Positions 15,650-24,954 are shown, counted from the first letter of the stretch. The stretch: 41,153 nt of DNA from Lachnospiraceae bacterium (GCA_024403375.1 JAKSRZ010000008.1:1-41153); one strand, 5' to 3'. Program-made: numbers and translations. The notes: generated by a model not told the origin, from the letters alone.

Positions 15650-17662
15650 TTAGGCGTTCACGTTCTCAGTTTCCGCAAACACTCTTTCAATCATCTTTTT
15701 AGAGAGCTTTGAATACAGGCCATACTGATTCGCTACGGAAATAACCTCCAGAGGACTGTATATGTTTCCGTCCTTATCAAAGACTCTCATAAGTGATTCG
15801 TATATATCAATTTTACCGGTAGTATTATTCCTGATTCCTTGGTAAAAGGGCACAACTCTATCATGAGTCAGAGCCTCATTAATAACCTCCAGAACCTTCA
15901 GCTCTCTGATTGCCACTGATTGCTCTGCACCTGTTTCGCTATAAATCAGGAATCTTTCTCCGCTTCTCGTCTGGCTAAGTCTTAAAAGATTAAGATTCTT
16001 CAAAAGACGCCCGTCGGAGTTGTCCCCTGCCGCAAACTGCCATACCGGGACGCATTCCTCATAGTTTACCGAATTCAATTCGTAGTATATCACTTCTGCC
16101 TTCTCCAGCAAGTCCTTTGCAGAGAGTTTTTCTGAAGCTACTATAAAACTCAGCTCGCCGTGCGCATATATAGTCGCTGTCTGTTCGAAATAGCGTTTGC
16201 ATATGCTTATGGCAGAAACAAGTATGCTTCCGCTTTGTCCGTAGGTTACTGCTTTTATTGTATCCTCGTTTCTTAAGGACACAAGCATGGCAGACGACAC
16301 CTCATTATTTTCACTGCCAAAGATAAATCGGCTTAATGATGGCAATCCGGACATCGCATCAAAGGCAAGATTCTTTTCAAGTCGCTCAAGTGAATCAGAC
16401 ATCTCGCTCTTAAGCTCAGAATTTGCCTGAGACAGAAAGTATGTGAGAAGATACTGATTATCAAATTGAACAGAGCTGGCATCCTTAAGTCTGTCCGGCT
16501 TTACATAGCCTTTGGCGCCTTCATTTTCGGAAAGGGCCGCACTTACGAATGCACAGTTTGAATACTTATTGTTTACACCGTCAAAGCCCAGCTCTCCGGC
16601 CATAAATGCACCTGAGCACTGGCTGTCCATGTAGGGAGCCATCTCCCAGGCCGAGCAGTTCTTAAGAATCGATCTTCTCGTCATACAGCTGTATGCGAAC
16701 ATGGATTCCAGAGGTGCTTCCTTCATTGCATCGCAGACTTTTCTTGATTCCTGAACAGACAACTCCGGATTGATACATCCAACCCTGATCATCTCGCCTT
16801 CTTTGATGGCATCAAATACAAACAGATTATCTTCAAGCCAGTTATCCGTAAAGGGATCAATCTCGTAAAAAATATCTATACATACATCCTTTCTTGTGTT
16901 ACGCACAAGAGGAAATGCATGGACAATGTCTTCGTTTTCGTTTATAAATTTCTCGCCTATCAGCTTTTTATACCACTGCTTTGCAGGAATTCCATCGATT
17001 TCCTTAAGCACATGACCATCGGTTTTTGTAACAGGATACGCCTTACCCAAGGCCTCTACACCATTAGCCATTCGGGTAGTGCTGAAGAAGCTGTCACCGC
17101 TTATCTTTGCACAGACAAGCTCATCGCAAGACGATTCTCCATTACAGATTGTATAGTTGGGGTCGTCAATCTCGTCACCGGTAGCAGAATAAGTGCCTCC
17201 GCCTATGATAGTAAAGCCTTCTCCTAATCCTGAAAGTGCCTTTGAAAGAGATGCTGCGTGATACCAGCGAGATGAAAAGAAAATAAGAAGTGTGCTGTTG
17301 TCGATTCCGTTAAGCTTGGCTGCCAGTTCCTCGGCAACGTCCTTGGCTTTTCTCATTTCAGAGCCATCAAAAAGTCTGACAGATGCAACCGTTGCCTCTG
17401 CCATATCAAGCTCAGTTATTGAAACCAGGGTGTTTTCACTGCGGCCTCTTCCCTTAAAGATGACGCCTCCGCAGCTGCATCCGATGGTAGCAACCTTTGA
17501 AAAATCCACCTTAAGCTTCCTTAAGGTTTCGCTCATATCCTTTCCTGTAATATTTGAGGAATGTATTCTGAGCAAATAATTTTTCTTATCTGAAAATCTG
17601 AATTCTTCTATTGCACGAACGACATTTCGGGGCGTTCTGCAAAGATAATCATATGTTTTCAT
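15650..17662 (-). CDS. FIST / degenerate GGDEF / N-terminal EAL signalling protein
   Basis: This 670-residue cytoplasmic sensor has FIST N and FIST C domains (about 30-215 and 225-360: TIGCSCGGVIFKG, FTIIGGGTYSATGDE, MFAYSCMTRRSIL, DSQCSGAFMAGELG), which in other proteins bind small ligands such as amino acids. A GGDEF-like domain follows (about 430-565) in which the active motif is HGELSF, so it should not make cyclic-di-GMP. The chain then enters an EAL domain (588-670, FYQGIRNNTTGKIDIYESLMRV, EAL replaced by ESL) and stops in mid-domain. The rest of the EAL domain continues in the same frame 12 bases after the TAA. GGAAGGAGAAGGAG lies before the ATG. The full-length gene would be about 832 residues. 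Confidence 0.85.
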   Translation of the reverse strand: MKTYDYLCRTPRNVVRAIEEFRFSDKKNYLLRIHSSNITGKDMSETLRKLKVDFSKVATIGCSCGGVIFKGRGRSENTLVSITELDMAEATVASVRLFDGSEMRKAKDVAEELAAKLNGIDNSTLLIFFSSRWYHAASLSKALSGLGEGFTIIGGGTYSATGDEIDDPNYTICNGESSCDELVCAKISGDSFFSTTRMANGVEALGKAYPVTKTDGHVLKEIDGIPAKQWYKKLIGEKFINENEDIVHAFPLVRNTRKDVCIDIFYEIDPFTDNWLEDNLFVFDAIKEGEMIRVGCINPELSVQESRKVCDAMKEAPLESMFAYSCMTRRSILKNCSAWEMAPYMDSQCSGAFMAGELGFDGVNNKYSNCAFVSAALSENEGAKGYVKPDRLKDASSVQFDNQYLLTYFLSQANSELKSEMSDSLERLEKNLAFDAMSGLPSLSRFIFGSENNEVSSAMLVSLRNEDTIKAVTYGQSGSILVSAISICKRYFEQTATIYAHGELSFIVASEKLSAKDLLEKAEVIYYELNSVNYEECVPVWQFAAGDNSDGRLLKNLNLLRLSQTRSGERFLIYSETGAEQSVAIRELKVLEVINEALTHDRVVPFYQGIRNNTTGKIDIYESLMRVFDKDGNIYSPLEVISVANQYGLYSKLSKKMIERVFAETENVNA

Positions 17663-17739
17663 AACGCTCCTTCTCCTTCCTTGTCCCCGCGCTTCAGTTT
17701 ACCATATTCATCGTTTGTTTTGCACTAAAAAAACAATTA

Positions 17740-17763
17740 AAAAGTGGGGCAAGCCCCACTTTT
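17740..17763. terminator. Terminator after the nucleoside/pgi operon
   Basis: AAAGTGGGGC (17741-17750) and GCCCCACTTT (17753-17762) form a 10-bp stem, extendable by one A-T pair. On the minus strand it is followed by TTAATTGTTTTTTT. It separates the histidine phosphatase gene from the FIST gene. Confidence 0.9.
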
Positions 17764-17785
17764 ATCACGATTTACGTTATGTAAT

Positions 17786-18571
17786 TTATTTCTGAAAAGC
17801 CTTTGAATATGCACCTGCGGAAGATATTGGTTCTCCTGCCATAAGCAGATGTGTGCAATCTCCGATTGCCTGAGCTCTGAAGCTTGCTTCATCCTCCCAT
17901 CTTTCTTCGGTTGTAAGGATATTAACCGATGAAGGAGGCAGGAACAGTCCATGGGGAAGTGTCATAAACGGTATGTTCAAGAGATGCGACATAAGTACGC
18001 AGCATGCACCCAGATGACAGAAAATAACTATGGTAGGCTGACAGCTTTCGTCAGTCAGTGCCATTGCCTCTTCTGTGTCGTCCGGTCCCACCGTTCTGAT
18101 AACATTTTCCTGCTTTCTGCCAACAGTTCTGTATATCTTTCCATCACGCTTGTAGCCGTACTTCAGGAGAAGCTTGTCCAGCTCGTCGCAGACGTTTTTA
18201 TAGTTGTCGGCAATCTCACGGTTCTGGCACATGGGTTCTGCATTCACCCAGTCATCGAGCGTAAAGTTCTTGTCCTGGCTTGTCCAGAATTCCGGAGTAT
18301 AATCCCAACTCAGGTGGAATCGTCCTGTAATGGGATCCGTTGTTGCATAGTCAAATTCCTTAACCCACGGAAGAACGGTAATATCCTTTCCGGTTAATTC
18401 CAATGAAGGCTTCGCTGTATCCTTTGCTCTTCCATAAGGTGAACAATAAAAATCTTTAACGTTCCATTTTGCAACACGTTCTCCAAGAAGGCGTGCTTCA
18501 CGCCAGCCCTTTTCTGTAAGGCTGTCGTGAGCATAATCAGGTTCTCCGTGTCTTACGAGAATAATTCTCAT
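17786..18571 (-). CDS. Histidine phosphatase family protein
   Basis: This 261-residue protein begins MRIILVRHGEPDY, the RHG signature with the phospho-accepting histidine (His8). It has SPYGRAKDTA and a second histidine in TIVIFCHLGACCVLM, as in phosphoglycerate mutase-like phosphatases. The substrate cannot be read from the sequence. It is the last gene of the deoC-deoD-cdd-pgi operon. Its ATG is two bases after the pgi stop, with its ribosome binding site in the end of pgi, so a sugar or nucleotide phosphate is plausible. Confidence 0.9.
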   Translation of the reverse strand: MRIILVRHGEPDYAHDSLTEKGWREARLLGERVAKWNVKDFYCSPYGRAKDTAKPSLELTGKDITVLPWVKEFDYATTDPITGRFHLSWDYTPEFWTSQDKNFTLDDWVNAEPMCQNREIADNYKNVCDELDKLLLKYGYKRDGKIYRTVGRKQENVIRTVGPDDTEEAMALTDESCQPTIVIFCHLGACCVLMSHLLNIPFMTLPHGLFLPPSSVNILTTEERWEDEASFRAQAIGDCTHLLMAGEPISSAGAYSKAFQK

Positions 18572-18573
18572 AA

Positions 18574-19923
18574 TTAAAGCCTCTTCTGAAGCTCTGCGGA
18601 AAGTTCTTCATAGCCGGGCTTTCCAAGAAGAGCAAACATATTTTTCTTATAGCTTTCAACGCCGGGCTGGTCGAAAGGATTAACTCCCAATGTATAGCCG
18701 CTGACGCCGCATGCAAACTCGAAGAAGTAGAAAAGTGAGCCAAGAGAGAACTCATCCTGAGCGGGAACAAAAATCTTAAGGTTAGGAACCTGTCCGTCGC
18801 TGTGAGCAAGATGTGTACCCTTTTCTGCACACTTATTTATAAAGTCAACACTCTTTCCTGCAAGATAGTTAAGACCGTCAAGATCAACGTCCTCAGCCTC
18901 GATAACAACTTCCTTTGCAGAAGACTCCATGGAAATAACTGTTTCGAAAAGTGTTCTCTGACCGTCCTGAATGAACTGACCCATGGAATGAAGGTCTGTT
19001 GTAAGGTCTACGGCTGCAGGGAAAATGCCTCTCTTATCCTTACCTTCGGACTCGCCGTAAAGCTGTTTCCACCACTCACCGATGAAGTGAATGAAAGGCT
19101 CGTAGTTAGCAAGAATTTCAATGGACTTACCCTTACGGAGAAGGATGTTTCTTGCAGCTGCATACTGAAGAGCATCATTTTCTTCAAAGGAATTATTGAG
19201 ACACTTCTCACGCATGGAAGCCGCACCGGCCATAAGCTGATCAATATCAGCACCACTTACTGCGATAGGAAGAAGGCCTACTGCTGTAAGCACGGAGAAA
19301 CGTCCGCCAACATCATCCGGAACTACGAAGGTCTCATAGCCCTCTTCTGTTGCCAGCTTCTTAAGTGCTCCTCTTGCCTTATCTGTTGTAGCATAAATTC
19401 TCTTTGCTGCTTCTTCCTTGCCATACTTTTCAACAAGAAGCTTCTTGAATACTCTGAATGCAATTGCGGGCTCAGTTGTTGTTCCTGATTTGCTGATTAC
19501 ATTTACAGAGAAATCTCTGTCACCGATTACATCGATGAGGTTTGAAAGATATGTGGAAGAAATGCTGTTTCCTGCAAAGTAAATTTCAGGAGTCTTTCTG
19601 ATTTCCTTTGATACGCTGTTGTAGAAGGAATGACGAAGGAATTCAATGGCTGCTCTTGCACCGAGGTAAGAACCGCCGATACCGATAACAATAAGTACCT
19701 CGGAATCGTTCTTGATTTTCTCTGCAGCTTTCTTAATGCGTGCAAACTCTTCCTTGTCATAATCAACGGGAAGATTGATCCAGCCAAGGAAATCATTTCC
19801 TGCACCTGTGCCCTTGAGAAGGGACTCCTTGGAAAGTTCAATAACGTCCTTCATTCTGCCCATTTCAGCTTCGGAGATGAAGTCTGATGCTGTTTTGTAA
19901 GTAAAACTGATGTTCTTGCTCAT
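18574..19923 (-). CDS. pgi: Glucose-6-phosphate isomerase
   Basis: This 449-residue enzyme interconverts glucose-6-phosphate and fructose-6-phosphate in the cytoplasm. It is of the shorter Firmicutes type. Motifs are [52 protein letters not shown] and [13 protein letters not shown]. It lies 13 bases after cdd, and the histidine phosphatase gene follows directly. Pairing it with nucleoside catabolism makes sense, since deoC delivers glyceraldehyde-3-phosphate to the same central pathway. Confidence 0.97.
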   Translation of the reverse strand: MSKNISFTYKTASDFISEAEMGRMKDVIELSKESLLKGTGAGNDFLGWINLPVDYDKEEFARIKKAAEKIKNDSEVLIVIGIGGSYLGARAAIEFLRHSFYNSVSKEIRKTPEIYFAGNSISSTYLSNLIDVIGDRDFSVNVISKSGTTTEPAIAFRVFKKLLVEKYGKEEAAKRIYATTDKARGALKKLATEEGYETFVVPDDVGGRFSVLTAVGLLPIAVSGADIDQLMAGAASMREKCLNNSFEENDALQYAAARNILLRKGKSIEILANYEPFIHFIGEWWKQLYGESEGKDKRGIFPAAVDLTTDLHSMGQFIQDGQRTLFETVISMESSAKEVVIEAEDVDLDGLNYLAGKSVDFINKCAEKGTHLAHSDGQVPNLKIFVPAQDEFSLGSLFYFFEFACGVSGYTLGVNPFDQPGVESYKKNMFALLGKPGYEELSAELQKRL

Positions 19924-19936
19924 TTTGGTTGCCTTT

Positions 19937-20356
19937 CTATTTTAAGTCTTCAGGTCCGAATCCCAAGGGAAGAATCTCCTTAAGGGTATACGCCTTGAAA
20001 TCGTCCACGCTTGTTCCGAGAACGACTATAAATGTTTCGGGATCACAGAACTCCATCATAACCTGTCTGCACACACCGCAGGGTGCACAGAACTGTAATT
20101 CTGCATCCTCTTTGCCGCCTACGATGGCAATTCCTTTGAATTTGAAATAACCTTCGCTGACAGCCTTGAAAAATGCTGTTCTTTCCGCACAGTTTGTGGG
20201 GGTATAAGAAGCATTTTCAATATTGCAGCCGCCGAAAATCTGTCCTTCTTCAGTAAGAAGAGCAGCTCCGACCTTAAACTTGGAGTAGGGAGCATAGGCA
20301 CGTAAACGATACTCTATGGCTACTCTCATAAGTGACTGCATCGTTTCCTTTTCCAT
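19937..20356 (-). CDS. cdd: Cytidine deaminase
   Basis: This 139-residue enzyme deaminates cytidine and deoxycytidine to uridine and deoxyuridine. The zinc ligands and catalytic glutamate are visible in [19 protein letters not shown] (CAE) and [22 protein letters not shown] between the deoD stop and this ATG serves as ribosome binding site. It belongs to the nucleoside salvage operon. Confidence 0.96.
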   Translation of the reverse strand: MEKETMQSLMRVAIEYRLRAYAPYSKFKVGAALLTEEGQIFGGCNIENASYTPTNCAERTAFFKAVSEGYFKFKGIAIVGGKEDAELQFCAPCGVCRQVMMEFCDPETFIVVLGTSVDDFKAYTLKEILPLGFGPEDLK

Positions 20357-20365
20357 TCACGCCTC

Positions 20366-21067
20366 CTATGCCAGTTCAAGGGCAACTTCCATCATTTCGT
20401 GGAAGGATGTCTGTCTCTCTTCTGCAGAAAGTTCCTCGTTCTTGTAGATATGGTCGGAAATAGTAAGCATACAAAGTGCCTTCTTTCCAAGATATGCTGC
20501 ATTCATGTAAAGAGCGGCTGCTTCCATTTCTACGCACATAACGCCCATCTTCTTCCATCTGTCGTTACATGTGGAATCAGCATCATAGAATGTGTCGGAA
20601 GAAAGTACGTTACCTACTCTTACCTTGATTCCCTTGCCTTCTGCAATATCAACAGCCTTTCTTAAAAGGTCGTAATCTGCAATAGGTGCAAAGGTACCGG
20701 GAAGGTTGTACTGACGTGCCCAGTTTGAGTTTGTGCAGGCACCCATACCGATAACAAGGTCTCTTACGTTAATATCGTCAGAATATGCTCCTGCAGAACC
20801 GATACGGATAATGTTCTCTACATCATAGAAGCTGTAAAGCTCATATGAATAAATACCTACGGAAGGCATACCCATGCCACCGCCCATTACTGAAATTTCT
20901 TTGCCCTTATATTTTCCGGTATAACCGAACATATTACGGACAGTGTTAAAGCACTTAACGTCTTCAAGATATGTTTCTGCAATGTATTTTGCACGAAGAG
21001 GATCTCCGGGCATAAGCACTGTCTTTGCAATATCTCCCTTTTGTGCTGCGTTATGAGGTGTTGACAT
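20366..21067 (-). CDS. deoD: Purine-nucleoside phosphorylase, DeoD type
   Basis: This 233-residue hexameric-type phosphorylase cleaves purine (deoxy)nucleosides to base and (deoxy)ribose-1-phosphate. Family motifs are VLMPGDPLRAKYIAETYLED, GGGMGMPSVGIYSYEL, IRIGSAGAY and VCVEMEAAALY. The start at 21067 was chosen because MSTPHNAAQKGDIA is the family's normal beginning and GAAAGGAGATATAAAT precedes it. An upstream extension of the frame runs into the end of deoC and is not credible. deoC lies 22 bases upstream. Confidence 0.96.
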   Translation of the reverse strand: MSTPHNAAQKGDIAKTVLMPGDPLRAKYIAETYLEDVKCFNTVRNMFGYTGKYKGKEISVMGGGMGMPSVGIYSYELYSFYDVENIIRIGSAGAYSDDINVRDLVIGMGACTNSNWARQYNLPGTFAPIADYDLLRKAVDIAEGKGIKVRVGNVLSSDTFYDADSTCNDRWKKMGVMCVEMEAAALYMNAAYLGKKALCMLTISDHIYKNEELSAEERQTSFHEMMEVALELA

Positions 21068-21089
21068 ATATTTATATCTCCTTTCGATA

Positions 21090-21755
21090 TTAATATCCTG
21101 AACCCTGCTGGCCCTTGATAAGCTTAACGATACGGCTTGTGCCCAGTCTTGTTGCACCAAGGCTTAAGAACTTCTTTGCATCATCCAAGGATGAAATTCC
21201 GCCGGCTGCCTTCATGCGAACGTCGGGACCAACATTCTTTGCAAACAGTGCAATATCTTCAAATGTTGCACCTGCCTTTGAGAAGCCTGTGGATGTCTTT
21301 ATGAAATCTGCACCTGCTTCTGTAACAAGTTCACACATTTTAACCTTCTCTTCGTCTGTAAGGAGGCATGTCTCGATAATAACCTTAAGGATATTATTAC
21401 CGCATGCTGCCTTAAGAGTCTTGATTTCATTAAGGATGCAATCGTACTTCTTGTCCTTGAGCCATCCGATATTGATAACCATATCGATTTCGGATGCACC
21501 CTCTTTTAATGCTTCCTTTGTCTCAAATTCCTTGACTGCTGTTGTATTGTAACCATTGGGGAAACCGATAACTGTGCAGATTGCCAGCTTATCGCCAACA
21601 TATTCCTTTGCCTGCTTTACGTATGAAGGAGGGATACATACTGATGCTGTACCGTACTCCATTCCATCGTCGCAGATCTGCTTAATCTCTTCCCATGTTG
21701 ATGTCTGGGTAAGTAATGTGTGATCCACATACTTCAATATTTCTCTGTCTTCCAT
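21090..21755 (-). CDS. deoC: Deoxyribose-phosphate aldolase
   Basis: This 221-residue class I aldolase splits 2-deoxyribose-5-phosphate into acetaldehyde and glyceraldehyde-3-phosphate. The Schiff-base lysine is in [15 protein letters not shown] and the second lysine in [14 protein letters not shown]. The start [15 protein letters not shown] fits the family, with AAAGGAGTCAGTATA before the ATG. It is the first gene of the deoC-deoD-cdd-pgi-phosphatase operon. Confidence 0.96.
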   Translation of the reverse strand: MEDREILKYVDHTLLTQTSTWEEIKQICDDGMEYGTASVCIPPSYVKQAKEYVGDKLAICTVIGFPNGYNTTAVKEFETKEALKEGASEIDMVINIGWLKDKKYDCILNEIKTLKAACGNNILKVIIETCLLTDEEKVKMCELVTEAGADFIKTSTGFSKAGATFEDIALFAKNVGPDVRMKAAGGISSLDDAKKFLSLGATRLGTSRIVKLIKGQQGSGY

Positions 21756-21812
21756 TATACTGACTCCTTTACATATATTTTCAAAAAATTGTCAAAAATT
21801 AGTGCGGGATGT

Positions 21813-21841
21813 ATTTTACACCAAAACAAACAAAAAAACAA
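21813..21841 (-). promoter_or_regulatory. Possible promoter of the deoC operon
   Basis: On the minus strand TTGTTT (21836-21841), 17 bases and TAAAAT (21813-21818) form a fair promoter whose -35 box overlaps the T-run of the rplT terminator. An alternative TTGACA near 21790 has no good -10 box. Confidence 0.4.
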
Positions 21842-21862
21842 CCTCGCAAAACCTGCGAGGTT
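21840..21862 (-). terminator. Terminator of the infC-rpmI-rplT operon
   Basis: AACCTCGCA (21840-21848) and TGCGAGGTT (21854-21862) form a 9-bp stem with a 5-base loop. On the minus strand it is followed by GTTTTTTTGTTTG. It lies 16 bases beyond the rplT stop. Confidence 0.9.
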
Positions 21863-21877
21863 ATATTTTTCAAAGTC

Positions 21878-22234
21878 TTAGTTGAGCTTTGCCTTAGCAG
21901 CATCACAAAGTGCTGTGAAGCCTGCTGCATCGTTAACTGCGATATCAGCAAGAATCTTTCTGTTGATTGTGATATCAGCGAGCTTAAGACCGTACATGAA
22001 CTTGCTGTATGAAAGGCCGTTAAGTCTGCAAGCTGCATTGATACGAGCGATCCAAAGTGTTCTGTACTGACGCTTCTTCTGCTTTCTGCCTGCGTATGCA
22101 GATGTAAGAGCTCTCATTACGGACTGCTTAGCAATTCTGTACTGTTTGCTGCGAGCGCCTCTGTAACCCTTAGCGAGCTTTAATACTCTATTGTGCTTCT
22201 TCTTGGCATTCATGCCACCTTTAACTCTAGCCAT
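21878..22234 (-). CDS. rplT: 50S ribosomal protein L20
   Basis: This 118-residue basic protein has the typical L20 sequence: [22 protein letters not shown], then [23 protein letters not shown]. It binds 23S rRNA early in 50S assembly. In Bacillus, L20 also represses its own operon through the infC leader, and an attenuator of that kind is present upstream here. Confidence 0.98.
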   Translation of the reverse strand: MARVKGGMNAKKKHNRVLKLAKGYRGARSKQYRIAKQSVMRALTSAYAGRKQKKRQYRTLWIARINAACRLNGLSYSKFMYGLKLADITINRKILADIAVNDAAGFTALCDAAKAKLN

Positions 22235-22273
22235 TTTTTATTCCTCCATTATTCGGTACTAACTGTCTGTTGA

Positions 22274-22471
22274 TTAAGCGTAAGGCAGCATCTTCTTAGC
22301 TGCTTTAATGTTTGCACTATCTACTGTCTCAGGCTTACGAAGATCTCTCTTAAGCTTTCTGGACTTCTTTGTAAGGATGTGCTGCTTACCAGCTTTGTTT
22401 CTCTTAAGCTTTCCTGTACCTGTCATGGAAAATCTCTTGTTTGCTGCTCTGTTTGTCTTCAACTTCGGCAT
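22274..22471 (-). CDS. rpmI: 50S ribosomal protein L35
   Basis: This 65-residue very basic protein starts [20 protein letters not shown], the standard L35 beginning, and ends with the KKMLPYA type of tail. It is the middle gene of infC-rpmI-rplT, with 25 and 39 bases to its neighbours and a GGAGG ribosome binding site. Confidence 0.98.
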   Translation of the reverse strand: MPKLKTNRAANKRFSMTGTGKLKRNKAGKQHILTKKSRKLKRDLRKPETVDSANIKAAKKMLPYA

Positions 22472-22496
22472 TGTAATTTCCTCCTGAATCTAACTA

Positions 22497-23012
22497 TTAA
22501 TTTGCTTTCTTGCTAAGAAACATAATCATGCTTCTTCCTTCCATCTTTGCGGGCTTCTCAACCTGTGCAACATCGGCAACCTTCTCGAAGAATGCATCAA
22601 GAATTTCCTTACCTGTCTGCATGTGAGCCATTTCTCTTCCGCGGAAGCGGAGTGAAACCTTAACCCTGTCTCCCTTGGCAATCCACTTGGATACCTGTGA
22701 AGCCTTTGTGTTTAAGTCATTGTCATCGATATTTGGAGTAAGGCGAACTTCCTTAACTTCAGTGACCTTCTGTTTCTTCTTGGCGTCCTTTTCTCTTCTC
22801 GTCTGCTCGTAACGGTATTTACCAAAATCCATTGCTTTGCAAACGGGAGGCTTAGCTGTAGGAGCAATTTTAATAAGGTCTACGCCGTGCTCTTCTGCAT
22901 AAGCGAGTGCGTCCTTCGCTGACATAATGCCAAGCTGTTCGCCCTCTTCGCCTACAAGACGAACTTCTTTGTCTCTGATCTGTTCGTTGATTTGTACCTG
23001 TACTTCGCTAAT
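22497..23012 (-). CDS. infC: Translation initiation factor IF-3, AUU start
   Basis: This is IF-3, which binds the 30S subunit and checks start codon choice. No ATG, GTG or TTG suits the N-terminus. The first ATG (22925) would remove the conserved INEQIRDKEVRLVG segment, which is in frame upstream. An ATT at 23012-23010, nine bases after GGAGG, gives a normal 171-residue protein beginning (M)SEVQVQINEQIRD. IF-3 genes are known for AUU starts, which IF-3 itself discriminates against, giving autoregulation. The C-terminal domain is normal (VSLRFRGREMAHMQTG). rpmI and rplT follow. Confidence 0.92.
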   Translation of the reverse strand: MSEVQVQINEQIRDKEVRLVGEEGEQLGIMSAKDALAYAEEHGVDLIKIAPTAKPPVCKAMDFGKYRYEQTRREKDAKKKQKVTEVKEVRLTPNIDDNDLNTKASQVSKWIAKGDRVKVSLRFRGREMAHMQTGKEILDAFFEKVADVAQVEKPAKMEGRSMIMFLSKKAN

Positions 23013-23205
23013 TGTTGTGTACCTCCAATCCGGTGTGCCTGTCCGGCAATCTTAAAAAAAGAAAGATGGTCTGAGGAAGCAGACCATCCGAATTGCACAT
23101 ATCAGTACAGCAAAAGAGCTGTATTAGTTTATGTTGACCTCTTTGCTGCCAAACGGCGCTGGAGGCGAGAGCGGATACTCTGCTTCTGTTGCGATTACTC
23201 GCAAG
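23013..23205 (-). promoter_or_regulatory. infC leader with attenuator (L20-type leader)
   Basis: The transcript from the promoter at 23213-23241 has a leader of about 190 bases. It includes a hairpin TACAGC/GCTGTA with a TCTTTT loop, and then a clear terminator (GATGGTCTG at 23088-23080 pairing with CAGACCATC at 23073-23065 on the minus strand, followed by TTTCTTTTTTT). The terminator stands about 50 bases before the infC start. This matches the L20-controlled leaders known upstream of infC-rpmI-rplT in Firmicutes. Confidence 0.8.
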
Positions 23206-23212
23206 CTATACA

Positions 23213-23241
23213 TATATAACATGTACGCCGCCGTTTGTCAA
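23213..23241 (-). promoter_or_regulatory. Promoter of infC-rpmI-rplT
   Basis: On the minus strand TTGACA (23236-23241), a 17-base spacer and TATATA (23213-23218) give a near-consensus promoter. It lies just beyond the stop of the NhaC-family gene. Confidence 0.85.
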
Positions 23242-23252
23242 CACATTTTTAA

Positions 23253-24878
23253 TTATGCATTCTCTTTTTTTGTCATCATTTTGATTACGAAAAGAACCGC
23301 AATCATAAGAACGATTCCGATAGGGAGACAGATCACTGCGTTCTGTACAAAACCTGAAAGGAGGTAAAGAACGAAGGATACTGCTGCAACCGTAAGGGAA
23401 TAAGGAAGCTGAGTTGAAACGTGGTTAACGTGCTCGCACTGTGCTCCTGCGGATGACATAATTGTTGTATCTGAAATAGGTGAGCAGTGGTCACCACATA
23501 CTGAGCCTGCAAGACAAGCCGACATACCGATTACGCAAAGTTCTGAGCCGGGATCGAATATGCTGAGAACGATAGGAATAAGAATTCCGAATGTTCCCCA
23601 TGATGTTCCTGTTGCGAAGGAAATACCGCAAGCTACCATGAAGATAATAGCAGGAAGGAACTTCTGTAATGCATCTGCGTTTTCGAGTGCTGCCTGTACG
23701 AAGGTGGATGACTCGAGAAGTCCTGTCATATTCTTAAGTGATGTAGCAAGAGTAAGAATAAGGATAGCGGGAACCATTGCACAGAAGCCCTTGGGAATGC
23801 ATTCCATTGTTTCCTTAATGTTAAGTCTCTTTCTGAGAATAAGGTAAATCATGGTGATAACAAGGACTACGATACCTGCAAGAGGAAGGCCCACAGTAGC
23901 GTCGGTATTACCGAAGGCACCTGCAAAGTCGCCCTTGTAGTCTCCGCCAACTTCATAGAAGCCGCCTACATAAATAAGTGCAAATACTGAAACAACAATA
24001 AGGATTGCTACAGGAAGAACAAGGTCAAGTACTGAGCCCTTACCATCATCCTCCATAAGTTCCTTTTCTGTCTTAACTTCCTTACCAAATGTGAAAAGGT
24101 CACCCTTCTCTGCATTTGCCTCATGCTTCTTCATCGGGCCGTAATCGAACTTCATGAGTACAAGGGCGATGATGAACACGAATGTAAGGAGTGAGTAGAA
24201 GTTATAAGGGATTGCTTTGCAGAAAAGTGCAAGGCTGGAAATTTCGTTTCCTGCTGTATCTGTAATACCTGATGTATATTCAGATACTGCTGCTGCCCAG
24301 GATGAAATGGGAGCAATCATGCAGATAGGTGCTGCTGTTGCATCGATAAGGTATGCAAGCTTTGCACGGGATACTTTGTGTCCGTCGGTAACGGGTCTCA
24401 TTACGGCACCAACTGTAAGGCAGTTGAAGTAGTCGTCAATGAAAATGAGAATACCAAGAAGGAATGTGCACAGCATTGCACCGGCCTTTGTCTTGATGTT
24501 CTTTGTGGCCCAGCGTCCGAAGGCTGCTGAACCGCCTGCCTTGTTAACAAGGGCTACCATAATTCCAAGTACAACAAGGAATATGAAAATACCTGCTGTA
24601 TCGGCTACTGCTGTAATAAGTCCGTCCTGTACAAGTGTATCAACTGTTCCGATAATGTTGAAGTTATTGTACAGAAGTGCACCGATTACAATACCTACAA
24701 ACAGTGAGCTGTAAACTTCCTTTGTAATAAGTGCCAGTACGATAGCTACCAAGGCAGGTACAAGCGACCAGAAAGTTGCGATGAACACGTTGCCGCCATC
24801 TGCTCCTGCGCACGCTGTAAGTGTGGTCATCAGCAGAATCAGTACAACCGTTCCCAGTAAAAGTGCTTTCTTTTTCAT
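23253..24878 (-). CDS. NhaC-family Na+/H+ antiporter-like transporter
   Basis: This 541-residue inner membrane transporter has about a dozen hydrophobic segments. It carries NhaC/Na_H_antiporter family marks such as FLLGILIFIDDYFNCLTVGAVMRP (read as FLLGILIFIDDYF and NCLTVGAVMRP), CGISFATGTSWGTFGILIP and SVCGDHCSPISDTTIMSSAG. The start at 24878 is preceded by GGGGAGGATC; an earlier ATG at 24935 lacks this. Oddly, the N-terminus looks like a signal sequence with LTAC resembling a lipobox, before the first transport helix. Relatives move Na+ and H+, and some exchange organic ions, so the substrate is not certain. It stands head to head with argG. Confidence 0.88.
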   Translation of the reverse strand: MKKKALLLGTVVLILLMTTLTACAGADGGNVFIATFWSLVPALVAIVLALITKEVYSSLFVGIVIGALLYNNFNIIGTVDTLVQDGLITAVADTAGIFIFLVVLGIMVALVNKAGGSAAFGRWATKNIKTKAGAMLCTFLLGILIFIDDYFNCLTVGAVMRPVTDGHKVSRAKLAYLIDATAAPICMIAPISSWAAAVSEYTSGITDTAGNEISSLALFCKAIPYNFYSLLTFVFIIALVLMKFDYGPMKKHEANAEKGDLFTFGKEVKTEKELMEDDGKGSVLDLVLPVAILIVVSVFALIYVGGFYEVGGDYKGDFAGAFGNTDATVGLPLAGIVVLVITMIYLILRKRLNIKETMECIPKGFCAMVPAILILTLATSLKNMTGLLESSTFVQAALENADALQKFLPAIIFMVACGISFATGTSWGTFGILIPIVLSIFDPGSELCVIGMSACLAGSVCGDHCSPISDTTIMSSAGAQCEHVNHVSTQLPYSLTVAAVSFVLYLLSGFVQNAVICLPIGIVLMIAVLFVIKMMTKKENA

Positions 24879-24925
24879 AGAAAGATCCTCCCCAGTGAAT
24901 ATTTTATGTATAAATAAACAGGTAA

Positions 24926-24954
24926 ATGGTATCACTCTTATTAACGCTTTGCAA
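24926..24954 (-). promoter_or_regulatory. Promoter of the NhaC-family gene
   Basis: On the minus strand TTGCAA (24949-24954), 17 bases and TACCAT (24926-24931) preceded by TGA form an extended -10 promoter. An ARG-like sequence TGAATATTTTATGTA (24896-24910, plus strand) lies in the leader, one base longer than the usual box. Confidence 0.6.

Noticed and set aside
18802..19488. 228-codon plus-strand open frame
   Set aside because: It is the antisense of pgi, with no ribosome binding site and a cysteine-rich, unlikely composition.
20366..21160. Longer deoD start
   Set aside because: The extra 31 residues come from the end of deoC and the intergenic ribosome binding region.
22497..22925. 142-residue infC from ATG 22925
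   Set aside because: It would drop the conserved INEQIRDKEVRLVG segment, which is in frame upstream of this ATG; the ATT start gives a full-length protein.
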